This document shows, piece after piece, positions 27,042 to 35,540 of a DNA stretch of 64,000 nucleotides. A model generated the notes under the pieces. It saw only the letters and a program-made list of their open reading frames with translations. It was not told the origin of the DNA and ran no database searches. Within the stretch, counting starts at the first letter, position 1. Each line of letters opens with the position of its first letter. This DNA comes from MRBY01 sp943371005. Lineage in GTDB: Bacteria > Cyanobacteriota > Cyanobacteriia > Cyanobacteriales > MRBY01. The translations under genes were made by a program, and so were the position numbers. The stretch covers positions 1 through 64,000 of the forward strand of contig CALRTB020000006.1 in NCBI GenBank assembly GCA_943371005.1. The letters run 5' to 3'.

Positions 27042-27070
27042 CCACTAGTTTTATATCTAGTGGTTTTTTT
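27042..27070 (+). terminator. Intrinsic terminator of rbp
   Basis: Arms CCACTAG (27042-27048) and CTAGTGG (27057-27063), eight-base loop, followed by a run of seven T. Confidence 0.75.
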
Positions 27071-27104
27071 GGGCGATCGCCACGACTCAGAAGCTTGCAA
27101 CAAA

Positions 27105-27138
27105 AAAACTCCCTGGGAAATTAATTCCGGGGAGTTTT
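27105..27138 (-). terminator. Intrinsic terminator of argZ
   Basis: Arms AAAACTCCC (27105-27113) and GGGAGTTTT (27130-27138). Read on the minus strand it ends in a T-run. It lies about 30 bases beyond the argZ stop. Confidence 0.65.
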
Positions 27139-27166
27139 CTGGCGATCGCCTGGACTGTTCTAGAAA

Positions 27167-29278
27167 TTACACAGTCATCGCAGCCTTTTGGTTGAGTCGA
27201 TCAAGTTGTCGCATCAAAAGACTGAGGAACAGTCCCACATCGGTGACGACGCCGACGGATTCTACCGAGCCGCGATCGCTTAGTTTTGTGACCACCGCAG
27301 GATTAATATCAACACAGACCATCTTCACGCCAGCGGGGGTCATATTCCCGACGCCAATGGAGTGGAGCATTGTCGAGAGCATCAAAACCATATTGGTACC
27401 TTCTAACAGACGCGCATATTCTTCTTGGGCGCGAATCAAATCCATTTCTGTGTCCGGTAGAGGGCCATCATCACGAATGGACCCGGCTAAACAGAAAGGC
27501 ACGTTATTTTGAACGCATTCATACATCACCCCCTTGGTAATTAGCCCCTGGGCCACAGCATTGGCGATACTGCCACAGCGGCGGATGGTATTAATTACTT
27601 TGAGGTGGTGACGGTGACCACCACGCACGGGAACGCCTTTGTTCATGTCAACGCCGAGGGAAGTGCCCATCATTGATTGTTCAATGTCGTGGACGGCGAT
27701 CGCATTGCCACCGAGCAAGGTATGGACATAGCCTTGGCGAATTAAACTGGCGAGATGTTGTGCTCCCCCGGTATGGATCACCACTGGCCCCGCCGTGACA
27801 GCAACTTTTCCGCCTTGGGCGCGGATTTTATGGAGTTCCCAGGCAATTTGCTCAACGACCAATTCCACACGACGCTCGCTGGAAACCCCGGCTCCCATGA
27901 AACTAAATTCTTGTTTTTCGGCGCTGGGGCGAGCGGTGGTTTTGTGGTTGGTACGAATGCCGTCAATGCCCACAACGACCTTTTCTCCCACCTGAAGATC
28001 CCGCAACAAACGACAGCGGGCATGAATGGTGCCGTTGATTTCACTGATGGCGATCGCCCCGTCCATGCGTTGGTGCGTCACCTGAACCCATTGGCCTTTG
28101 ATTCTTACTTCCGTGGGATAGATATTTGTAACGTAAAAATCATCAGGCGCGACTCCCATTTGCTTAACGGTTTCTAGGTGAGCATCCTGGACATCCTCTG
28201 CCGAAGCACTAATCGCGCCCATTTCAATGAGGGCGGACATAATGTCCTCCATGGTGGTGGGAGAGGGTGCAGATACTCGTACATTGGCCGATGAGGTGTT
28301 TTTTCGCTCGATGCCGAGGTTGAAATTCAATACTTTGGCGCTGCCGCCCTGTTCATTAATTAAATCCAAGGCTTGGTTCAAAATTCCTGCATCGAGGAGG
28401 TGCCCTTCGAGGTGAATAATCCGACTATCCACTGGAGCATTGGCCTGGGCCGTTTCTTGAATCGGTTCCGTCGTTTTCAGGGTTAAGCACTTCGCGGCCC
28501 CCCCTGCCTTAAGAAATTCCGTGAGAGACGTTTGCCGCACCTGAAAGCCCTTGGTGGCGATCGCCGTTTCCAGCTCAGGGCTAATTTTATTCATGATGAT
28601 CACATCATCAACATTGACCGCGTTACAGGCAAAATTCACCGCATCCGGTTCCGGTACAATAATGCGCTTTTCCGCCGGAATCCGCCGCTCAATCAGGGCA
28701 TTGGAATATGTATCAAAGGCGGGGGGATAGTAAAGGAGATAGCCGCCGCTGAGGGGACAAAAACAAGTATCGAGATGATAGAAGCGGGGATCGATCAGGC
28801 GTAGGGATAAAACCTCCACATCGAGCCACTGGGCAATGTAGGCATGGGAATCGAGTTCAGAGCGAAAACCATAACCCGCCCATAGTGCCCCAGAATCCCG
28901 GTCAAAGAGGGCATCCCCTGCTCCTTCAAAGGGTAAATCCTGGGGAAGCTCATAGACCTGGAAACCATTCTCCGCAAACCATTGCTTGAAGTAAGGCTCT
29001 TCCCCTTGGCGCTCTGGGTGGTAGAAACGACTGAGGATTGCCTTTTGACCCAAAACCAGACCGGCATTGGCAGTAAAAACCATATCTGGCCATCCTTGGG
29101 CGGGGGGCACGAGGTCAACAACGGCATATTCTTTGATGATTTGATGGAGGGCCTGCCACTGTTCAATGGCCGTAGCTTGGGAAGATTTGTGGACGTTTCC
29201 TTCCATCCAAGGGTTAATGACATAGTCCACCTCGTAATGGTCAGGGGCACACATCAAAATGCGGGTTAGGTTGGTCAT
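27167..29278 (-). CDS. argZ: Arginine dihydrolase / ornithine-handling bifunctional enzyme ArgZ/AgrE
   Basis: 703 residues. Residues 1-270 form an amidinotransferase-fold (guanidine-modifying) domain with DMVFTANAGLVLG, FEGAGDALFD, FYHLDTCFCPL and the catalytic-type cysteine region NFACNAVNV. Residues 280-700 form the LOR/SDH-like and ornithine cyclodeaminase-like part with GGNAIAVHDIEQSMMGTSLG. In Synechocystis and Anabaena this protein hydrolyses arginine to ornithine, CO2 and two ammonia; the C-terminal domain can convert ornithine to proline. It mobilises cyanophycin-type nitrogen stores. The ATG at 29278 is used; a TTG two codons upstream is also open. Confidence 0.95.
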   Translation of the reverse strand: MTNLTRILMCAPDHYEVDYVINPWMEGNVHKSSQATAIEQWQALHQIIKEYAVVDLVPPAQGWPDMVFTANAGLVLGQKAILSRFYHPERQGEEPYFKQWFAENGFQVYELPQDLPFEGAGDALFDRDSGALWAGYGFRSELDSHAYIAQWLDVEVLSLRLIDPRFYHLDTCFCPLSGGYLLYYPPAFDTYSNALIERRIPAEKRIIVPEPDAVNFACNAVNVDDVIIMNKISPELETAIATKGFQVRQTSLTEFLKAGGAAKCLTLKTTEPIQETAQANAPVDSRIIHLEGHLLDAGILNQALDLINEQGGSAKVLNFNLGIERKNTSSANVRVSAPSPTTMEDIMSALIEMGAISASAEDVQDAHLETVKQMGVAPDDFYVTNIYPTEVRIKGQWVQVTHQRMDGAIAISEINGTIHARCRLLRDLQVGEKVVVGIDGIRTNHKTTARPSAEKQEFSFMGAGVSSERRVELVVEQIAWELHKIRAQGGKVAVTAGPVVIHTGGAQHLASLIRQGYVHTLLGGNAIAVHDIEQSMMGTSLGVDMNKGVPVRGGHRHHLKVINTIRRCGSIANAVAQGLITKGVMYECVQNNVPFCLAGSIRDDGPLPDTEMDLIRAQEEYARLLEGTNMVLMLSTMLHSIGVGNMTPAGVKMVCVDINPAVVTKLSDRGSVESVGVVTDVGLFLSLLMRQLDRLNQKAAMTV

Positions 29279-29691
29279 GGTCAATTTAAAAGCTGAATGG
29301 TTTAGGACTAATCATGCAACGGGAAAAGCGGGCGAATTGTATTGATCGGTACTGTACAAAACCCTGTTTTCTGTGGCGCGGTCTTAATTCTATGGGGTCG
29401 CTAGAACCACCGCAAATTCAGTTTTTCGAGTTTTTAGGCTTTGGGGGCGATCGCCTTGTTTTTATATTGGTAAATGCTGACAAAAATGCCTTAAATACTG
29501 CCCATATTTGACGATTTTGTTTGCTTTTAAAGGGTTATTTTGTCAGGAAAATTTGACAGGAAACTGTAGCGGCGATCGCCTTTGGACTAGGGCCGAGATG
29601 TTAATTTATATATCAAAACCTTGAAAAGGACTTTTATTCAGGGAAATTTAAGGGTAAGCACCCCCCTAATATTTTCAGGAGAGTCGCCATT
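29279..29691. promoter_or_regulatory. Divergent promoter region of argZ and sigC
   Basis: A 413-bp spacer with no supportable ORF. It contains a short repeat GTCAGGAAAA / GACAGGAAAC near 29541-29565, of which the second part includes TTGACA, a good -35 match without a matching -10. AGGAGAG seven bases before the sigC ATG is a strong ribosome-binding site. Two HIP1 sites lie inside. Confidence 0.35.
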
Positions 29692-30888
29692 ATGACCACC
29701 GCCAAGCAGTCCAAGAGCCAAGGTTCTTTTGACTCCCTAACCGAGACCGCCAGCAATGATGAGTTTGCTGTGTTTGATCCGGATGAAACAACTCTCCGGA
29801 ATGGTCAGACTACAGATTTAGTGAGGCTGTATCTGCAGGACATTGGGCGCGTACCGTTACTCGAAAGAGATGAGGAGCTAACGGAAGCCCGCAAGGTTCA
29901 AAATTATATCCAGCTTTTGGAAAAACGACAAGAGGGGGCAGAAGCAGGCGACGAAATTTTGGCAGAATTCTTGAGTTGTATCAATGTCCATGACCGCCTA
30001 GCCATCGAATTGGGGTGCCGCCCTTCCCTGAATCGCTGGGCCCAGGAAATGAACCTAGAGCGGGCCGTCCTGCGGGATATCATTCGCCAGGGCAAACAGC
30101 GTTGGGCCGAACAAGTGGGCTTGAGCGTTAAAGAACTCGACTCTATTCTCAAGGCTGGGGCGAAGGCCAAGGAGCACATGATCCAGGCCAACCTCCGGCT
30201 GGTGGTCTCTGTGGCCAAAAAATATCAAAATCGCGGCCTCGAACTTTTAGATCTCATCCAGGAAGGAACCCTCGGTTTAGAGCGGGCCGTGGATAAGTTC
30301 GACCCGACAAAGGGTTATCGCTTCTCGACCTATGCCTATTGGTGGATTCGTCAGGGCATTACCCGGGCGATCGCCACCCAAAGCCGCACCATCCGCCTCC
30401 CGGTTCATGTCACCGAAAAGCTCAATAAAATCAAAAAAGCCCAGCGACAAATTTCCCAAACTCAAGGTTGTACCCCCAGCCTAGATGACGTGGCCCAGGC
30501 CCTGGAAATGACCCCTGAGCAAGTGCGGGAAGTATTACAAAAAGTTCCCCGTTCCGTCTCCCTAGAGATTCGCGTCGGCAAAGATCGAGACACAGAGCTA
30601 GGTGATCTCCTCGAAACCCAAGATGCTTCCCCCGAAGAAAACCTCGTCCGGGAGTCTCTGCAGCGCGATTTGCACAATTTACTCACGGAGCTCACCGACC
30701 GAGAACGGGAAGTGATTCAGTTGCGCTATGGTCTTGGCGATGGCAAAACCTACTCCCTAGCGGAGATTGGCCGGATGCTAGAGCTTTCCCGGGAACGGGT
30801 GCGCCAAATTGAGGCCAAGGCTCTCCAGAAACTCCGCCAGCCCAAACGTCGCAATATTATGCGGGATTATTTAGATACGTTGTCCTAA
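29692..30888 (+). CDS. sigC: Group 2 sigma factor, SigC type
   Basis: 398 residues. Region 1.2 is TTDLVRLYLQDIGRVPLL, which favours SigC over SigA or SigB. Region 2 includes the -10 recognition helix RFSTYAYWWIRQGITRAI. Region 4 ends in the -35 recognition helix SLAEIGRMLELSRERVRQIE. It directs RNA polymerase to stationary-phase, nitrogen- or heat-related promoters in cyanobacteria. The start is set by AGGAGAG. Assignment to group 2 is firm; the SigC letter is inferred from region 1.2. Confidence 0.88.
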   Translation: MTTAKQSKSQGSFDSLTETASNDEFAVFDPDETTLRNGQTTDLVRLYLQDIGRVPLLERDEELTEARKVQNYIQLLEKRQEGAEAGDEILAEFLSCINVHDRLAIELGCRPSLNRWAQEMNLERAVLRDIIRQGKQRWAEQVGLSVKELDSILKAGAKAKEHMIQANLRLVVSVAKKYQNRGLELLDLIQEGTLGLERAVDKFDPTKGYRFSTYAYWWIRQGITRAIATQSRTIRLPVHVTEKLNKIKKAQRQISQTQGCTPSLDDVAQALEMTPEQVREVLQKVPRSVSLEIRVGKDRDTELGDLLETQDASPEENLVRESLQRDLHNLLTELTDREREVIQLRYGLGDGKTYSLAEIGRMLELSRERVRQIEAKALQKLRQPKRRNIMRDYLDTLS

Positions 30889-31066
30889 AAATAGGCCATT
30901 CCAAGAGGATGGAGCGGTGGTCTAGGGTTTACTGAACTCTAGATCTTCTTTTTGTCTAACTTTTTACGATCAGCCCAAAATCTAGGTTTTTCTTCTTGAA
31001 AGCTTCTTCCCCAAAAGATTTCGAAAAAGAAGTGGACGAGTTGAGTAGGCCACAAAAAAAGGACAA

Positions 31067-31090
31067 CAAAAAAGGGGCATGGCCGCCCCT
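31067..31090 (-). terminator. Intrinsic terminator of psbO
   Basis: Arms AGGGGC (31073-31078) and GCCCCT (31085-31090), six-base loop. On the minus strand the stem is followed by a run of T, about 30 bases past the psbO stop. Confidence 0.75.
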
Positions 31091-31118
31091 CGATTGAACA
31101 GTATTTGAGAAGTTGAAA

Positions 31119-31955
31119 TTAAGCAGCCGTCTTTAGACGTGCATAGAAAATACCGCGAATTCTGACTTCTTCGGGATCTTCTGCACCCATGTCAGTGGAT
31201 GAAGTTTGCTCACTTTCGAAAGTGCCGGCAATTTCACCAGTTTTTTCGTCGATTTTGGCAATTTGTAAGGAAATTTCACCAGTGCGAGATTCGTACTGCT
31301 TGATGTTGGCGCGGGTTAGCTCTTCTTCATCAGCTTGGGAAGGTAGAGCAACGGCATTGTCATAACCGCTCGCAGTACCACGGGCCTTGGGATCAAGGAA
31401 TACAGCACCACGATAGGGGGGAACCCGGAATTCACCGACAAAGTCAGTGGAAGTATTGATGGAGTCAGACGGGGTAGAGGTCTGGGCCACTAGGTTTTTA
31501 ATCGTGAAAAGGAAAGGTACCTGGTCACCACCGGGTAACTGAACTGTAATCGGTTGGAAATCGATACCGTCTTCTTCTACCAGGGTGAGACGCCCTTCGC
31601 TATCGGCTTTGATCTTCCCGGTCATTTGTTCGAGGGAAGAGGTGTAGCGGGTGAGGGGCTTACCTTCGATGAATTCGGCTTCACGACGCTTATTGAGGGG
31701 CTCTTCTTTGACGAAGTAGCTTTGGGGCTCTAAGCAGAGATCAGAGAATTCGATGGTTTCGTTGGGGCCAATGGGAATAGTTCCCCGGGTAAAGTTCGCG
31801 ATTTGGGGGCAGGAGTTCGCGAGTCCTGTATTGAGAATTTCGTCGTATGTTAGTTGCTTCACATCGACGGTCGCAGCATCGGGTGCTTCACTACAAGCAG
31901 TTAGCACGCCGATACACAGAGCCAGAATGGCTGCTAATAACGAACGTAACTTCAT
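31119..31955 (-). CDS. psbO: Photosystem II manganese-stabilising protein PsbO
   Basis: 278 residues. An N-terminal signal with lipobox-like LLAAILALCIGVLTAC puts a cysteine at residue 21, so a lipid anchor is possible. The mature protein has the PsbO signatures LTYDEILNTGLANSCPQ, the disulfide-forming Cys pair, FLFTIKNLVAQTS, GEFRVPPYRGAVFLDPKARG and TGEIAGTFESEQ. It caps the Mn4CaO5 cluster on the thylakoid lumen side. AGAGG lies six bases before the ATG. It is a single-gene unit with its own terminator. Confidence 0.97.
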   Translation of the reverse strand: MKLRSLLAAILALCIGVLTACSEAPDAATVDVKQLTYDEILNTGLANSCPQIANFTRGTIPIGPNETIEFSDLCLEPQSYFVKEEPLNKRREAEFIEGKPLTRYTSSLEQMTGKIKADSEGRLTLVEEDGIDFQPITVQLPGGDQVPFLFTIKNLVAQTSTPSDSINTSTDFVGEFRVPPYRGAVFLDPKARGTASGYDNAVALPSQADEEELTRANIKQYESRTGEISLQIAKIDEKTGEIAGTFESEQTSSTDMGAEDPEEVRIRGIFYARLKTAA

Positions 31956-32137
31956 GATTAACCTCTTTTTGTCAATCTCAGGGCGGAACTAATCTTGTCC
32001 GTTCCACTTAATTTTTTAAAAGTCTGGGATCTAATAGGGACAAGCTATCCGGTTTTATATCGGTATCTACTCTACCAAATTGGGATCCTTTAGTGGTAAT
32101 GAATCCTCATCTTCCCTGGGCGATCGCCTGGGGTTTT

Positions 32138-32974
32138 TTAGGGCAACCAGGGGTATTGGCGGAAATTTGGCGATCGCTTTTCCAAAAAAGCCTGCTTTCC
32201 TTCTTTACCCTCTTCTGTCATGTAGTAGAGCATGGTGGCATTCCCCGCTAGCTCCTGGAGGCCCGCTTGTCCATCACAATCAGCATTCAGCGCCGCCTTA
32301 AGACAGCGAATCGCAATGGGGCTTTTACTCAACACTTCCCTGGCCCACTGCACCCCCTCAGCCTCTAGTTGGGCGACGGGAACCACTTGATTCACCAGGC
32401 CCATTTGTAGCGCTTGTTGGGCGTCATACTGGCGACAAAGAAACCAAATTTCCCGGGCTTTTTTTTGTCCCACGATACGCGCCATGTAACTAGCACCAAA
32501 TCCGCCATCAAAACTACCCACTTTTGGCCCCGTTTGCCCAAAAATCGCATTATCTGCGGCAATAGTTAAGTCACAAAGCAGATGTAGTACATGGCCGCCC
32601 CCGATCGCATAGCCCGCCACCAAAGCGATCACAACCTTAGGCATCGAGCGAATTAGTTTCTGCAAATCCAACACGTTTAGGCGCGGCACCCCGGCTTGGT
32701 CTACATAGCCCCCTTCACCCCGTACTGATTGATCGCCACCAGAGCAGAATGCATATTTCCCGTCCGTGTGGGGGCCAGCACCCGTAAGGAGAATGACACC
32801 GATGTCTTGATCTTCCCGGGCGTCACAGAAAGCCTCATACATTTCAAAAATTGTCTGGGGTCGAAAGGCATTGCGTTTGTGGGGACGATTAATCGTGATT
32901 TTTGCAATCCCATCTAACTTTTGATACAAAATATCTTCGTAAGCTTTGACGGCTTGCCAAGCAAGAGATTCCAT
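32138..32974 (-). CDS. menB: 1,4-dihydroxy-2-naphthoyl-CoA synthase MenB
   Basis: 278 residues, crotonase fold. The oxyanion-hole and binding segments ILLTGAGPHTDGKYAFCSGGDQ and VAGYAIGGGHVLHLLCDLTIA, then GQTGPKVGSFDGGFGASYMAR, are specific to MenB. It closes the naphthoate ring from o-succinylbenzoyl-CoA on the way to phylloquinone of photosystem I. The C-terminus FLEKRSPNFRQYPWLP is intact. It is the gene upstream of psbO on the same strand, but a 182-bp gap and the separate psbO promoter region suggest independent transcripts. Confidence 0.96.
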   Translation of the reverse strand: MESLAWQAVKAYEDILYQKLDGIAKITINRPHKRNAFRPQTIFEMYEAFCDAREDQDIGVILLTGAGPHTDGKYAFCSGGDQSVRGEGGYVDQAGVPRLNVLDLQKLIRSMPKVVIALVAGYAIGGGHVLHLLCDLTIAADNAIFGQTGPKVGSFDGGFGASYMARIVGQKKAREIWFLCRQYDAQQALQMGLVNQVVPVAQLEAEGVQWAREVLSKSPIAIRCLKAALNADCDGQAGLQELAGNATMLYYMTEEGKEGKQAFLEKRSPNFRQYPWLP

Positions 32975-33322
32975 AATTTTTCATAGACAATGACTGCCCG
33001 TCATCTTATCCCATTCCCCCACCGCTAAGGTTCATCAGCCTTGTCAAAGGTGTGTCCTGATGGCCATGAACAATCCTTTAAAGCGCCGACAAACTTAATG
33101 TTTTTTTGTTAACCTTTACTTAAAAGTACGGAAAACTCGAAACTGCTTTTTGACTATTTTTCGATAAAAACTTAAATTAGTCTTAAGTATGTTCAGGATC
33201 AAAGAAAAAGGTAAGAGAATATTCCTGGGATCAACTCAATTGCATTTAAAAACTTTTTAATGAAACTTCAAACGACCCTCAAAATCACAGATCTTAATTT
33301 CTTTAGAATTCAGGATAAAGCC
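32975..33322. promoter_or_regulatory. AT-rich spacer between menB and the zinc-ribbon gene
   Basis: A 348-bp divergent spacer. It is AT-rich from about 33095 to 33260 and no stable hairpin or gene was recognised. A reading frame from ATG at 33260 joins the downstream zinc-ribbon gene in frame but has no ribosome-binding site. Confidence 0.3.
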
Positions 33323-33499
33323 ATGGATTGCTCATATTCGCTTCCCTGTCCTAACTGTGGAGCACCAGCCCTGCGTCGTTATTTGCACAACTCCAGCTTG
33401 CGGGAAACCACCTGTGAAACCTGCGATTATTTGATGGTGAGCTGTGAAGAAACCGGTAATGTTGTCGAATCCTATGCCCCCGGCCTTTATAGTTTCTAG
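33323..33499 (+). CDS. Small zinc-ribbon protein
   Basis: 58 residues from ATG at 33323, which has AGGA eight bases upstream. Two CXXC pairs (CPNCGAPALRRY, CETCDYLM) and a third cysteine (SCEETGN) indicate a zinc ribbon or replication-protein-like zinc finger. An in-frame ATG at 33260 would add 21 residues without conserved character. Similar 55-60 residue proteins occur in many cyanobacteria; the function is unknown. Confidence 0.75.
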   Translation: MDCSYSLPCPNCGAPALRRYLHNSSLRETTCETCDYLMVSCEETGNVVESYAPGLYSF

Positions 33500-33960
33500 G
33501 TCAGCTTAGTTATCGATAGTTCCTTGGCGATCGCCAATTATGACCAATCTTTTGTAAAAATAAAACCGTTCCTCAGGAAAAACTTTAGAACCCTTTAGCG
33601 ACCTCTCAAGCATCAACACCTTGAGAGTCTCTGAACCAGAATATTCTCTACCCCTTCTTTGAATCCAACAACCGAAATCCTAGTCGTTTTTTACCCTAAT
33701 CATTCCCCTTGCCTGTCAATTCTTCCGAAACAAAGTGATCCCTAAATAGGGGAGATGGTTGTTCGCTTTCATTAAAATGAGGTCAGCTCATCGAGTTGAT
33801 TTTAGGTGAACCGACACACGAACTGAGTCACCAGCACCAAACCTAAAATTCAGCCTCCAGAAAGATTGACGTCTGGTGGTCGCTTTTTTGTAAGAAAATG
33901 CAAGCAATCAGTTATCCTAGACTGACACATTTAAGTTTTGGCAATCATTAAGGAGTAAGA
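33500..33960 (+). promoter_or_regulatory. Spacer and leader upstream of guaB3
   Basis: A 461-bp region without ORFs. The first half is AT-rich. From about 33780 it contains several overlapping complementary segments and a terminator-like hairpin (see the separate entry and finding). AAGGAG sits six bases before the guaB3 GTG start. Confidence 0.4.
33790..33889 (+). ncRNA. Candidate structured RNA or attenuator ahead of guaB3
   Basis: Within 100 bases there are competing helices. ATTTTAGGT (33799-33807) can pair with ACCTAAAAT (33841-33849). GGTGA (33805-33809) can instead pair with TCACC (33828-33832). TCACCAG (33828-33834) can also pair with CTGGTGG (33873-33879). The last segment also forms CCAGA/TCTGG (33857-33861 with 33872-33876), just before six T at 33884-33889. 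This is the layout of a switching leader, or of an independent sRNA with its own terminator. No known riboswitch class was recognised. The guaB3 start lies 71 bases further on. Confidence 0.4.
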
Positions 33961-35124
33961 GTGGACATTCAAATTGGTCGTGGCAAAACAGCTCGTCGTG
34001 CTTACGGATTCGATGAGATTGCCCTCGTTCCGGGCGGTCGTACCCTAGACCCTGAACTGGCAGATACCAGTCTCGAAATTGGTGGAATTAAGCTAGATAT
34101 CCCGATTTTAGCCAGTGCAATGGATGGCGTTGTCGATGTAAAAATGGCAGCGTTACTTTCTGATTTGGGCGCAATGGGCGTATTGAACCTTGAGGGACTC
34201 CAAACCCGTTATGAAGACCCGAATCCAGTCCTTGATCGGATCGCCGCAGTCGATAAAACTGAGTTCGTCGGCTTAATGCAAGAGCTTTATTCAAAGCCGA
34301 TTCAACCGGAGCTAATCCAGAAACGTATCCAAGAGATCAAGGCCCAAAACGGCTTGGCGGCAGTAAGTCTTACCCCTGTCGGTGCCACCAAATATGGCAA
34401 AATTGCCGCTGATGCTGGGGCTGATATTCTCTTTATCCAAGCAACGGTGGTTTCTACTTCTCACCTATCTCCTGAAGGGATTGTCCCCCTAAACTTGCAC
34501 AAACTTTGTTCTGAACTGCCCATTCCGGTTGTTCTGGGTAACTGTGTGACCTATGATGCTGCGTTGGAACTGATGCGTGCAGGGGCAGCGGCTGTGCTCG
34601 TGGGGATTGGCCCCGGAGCAGCTTGTACCTCCCGTGGTGTACTTGGAGTTGGTGTCCCCCAGGCGACAGCAGTGGCGGATTGTTCTGCAGCCCGCGATGA
34701 TTACGAAAAAGAATCTGGCCGCTACGTGCCGATCATTGCAGATGGTGGGATCGTTACTGGTGGTGATATTTGTAAATGTATTGCTTCTGGGGCAGATGCG
34801 GTGATGATTGGTTCTCCCATTGCCCGTGCCGCTGAAGCGCCGGGTCGCGGTTTTCACTGGGGCATGGCTACACCTAGCCCTGTGCTACCCCGGGGGACTC
34901 GAATTAATGTGGGGACAACTGGCACTATTACTCAGATTATGACTGGGCCTGCCAAACTCGATGATGGTACCCATAATCTCTTGGGAGCTCTCAAAACAAG
35001 TATGGGAACTCTCGGTGCTAAAAATATCAAGGAAATGCAACAGGTAGAAGTGGTGATTGCTCCTTCTTTGTTGACGGAAGGGAAGGTTTACCAAAAAGCC
35101 CAAAAACTGGGCATGGGTAAATAA
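33961..35124 (+). CDS. guaB3: GuaB3-family IMP dehydrogenase-related protein
   Basis: 387 residues, TIM barrel without the CBS insert of ordinary IMPDH, which is the mark of the GuaB3 family. The catalytic loop GIGPGAACTSRGVLGVGVPQ holds Cys222, and IADGGIVTGGDICKCIASGADAVMIGSP binds the phosphate. Its family oxidises IMP to XMP, at least in Synechocystis. The start is GTG at 33961 with AAGGAG upstream. It is a single gene with a strong terminator and an unusual structured leader, hinting at nucleotide-linked control. Confidence 0.92.
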   Translation: MDIQIGRGKTARRAYGFDEIALVPGGRTLDPELADTSLEIGGIKLDIPILASAMDGVVDVKMAALLSDLGAMGVLNLEGLQTRYEDPNPVLDRIAAVDKTEFVGLMQELYSKPIQPELIQKRIQEIKAQNGLAAVSLTPVGATKYGKIAADAGADILFIQATVVSTSHLSPEGIVPLNLHKLCSELPIPVVLGNCVTYDAALELMRAGAAAVLVGIGPGAACTSRGVLGVGVPQATAVADCSAARDDYEKESGRYVPIIADGGIVTGGDICKCIASGADAVMIGSPIARAAEAPGRGFHWGMATPSPVLPRGTRINVGTTGTITQIMTGPAKLDDGTHNLLGALKTSMGTLGAKNIKEMQQVEVVIAPSLLTEGKVYQKAQKLGMGK

Positions 35125-35213
35125 ACTCTACAACGATTAATTATTGTTGTGTTGAAGATTGAGCTTCTTGAAAAGTGACCTCATAATCTCAACTCAACTA
35201 AATTAACCGAAAG

Positions 35214-35243
35214 AAAAGGGAATGTTGTTCAACACTCCCTTTT
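35214..35243 (+). terminator. Intrinsic terminator of guaB3
   Basis: Long stem of AAAGGGA and TGTTG with CAACA and TCCCTTT (35215-35243), one internal mismatch, followed by a T-rich tail. Confidence 0.7.
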
Positions 35244-35287
35244 TTCTTGTTTTTTGGTAAGAGTTATTCGGCTGAGATAAATATTGT

Positions 35288-35452
35288 TTAACCGATCCCA
35301 AGATACTGGGCCTCCGCTTCTAGCTGCTGAACGAGGTGGTCATTGCCGGAATTTCGGGCGGCTTCGAGGCGATGCTGCAAATTTTTCTTGAGGTTTTCGC
35401 GGTGGGTGCGTTTAATTTGCTTAACGATTTGTTGTTGGACGTTTCTAAACAT
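35288..35452 (-). CDS. Conserved small basic protein, 54 aa
   Basis: A 54-residue minus-strand gene below the usual length cut-offs. Its sequence begins MFRNVQQQIVKQIKRTHREN and ends LVQQLEAEAQYLGIG. It is almost wholly helical and charged, basic in the first half and acidic in the second. I recall close relatives of this length in many cyanobacteria, without a function. It lies between guaB3 and the SAM-hydrolase gene, divergent from the latter. Confidence 0.7.
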   Translation of the reverse strand: MFRNVQQQIVKQIKRTHRENLKKNLQHRLEAARNSGNDHLVQQLEAEAQYLGIG

Positions 35453-35540
35453 GATTTTTTCACTGGGGATAATTGGCTATTTTTAGAGTAACAGGCTTCA
35501 GATTAAACTGTATTAAATACTACAAAATACTTAAAACATG

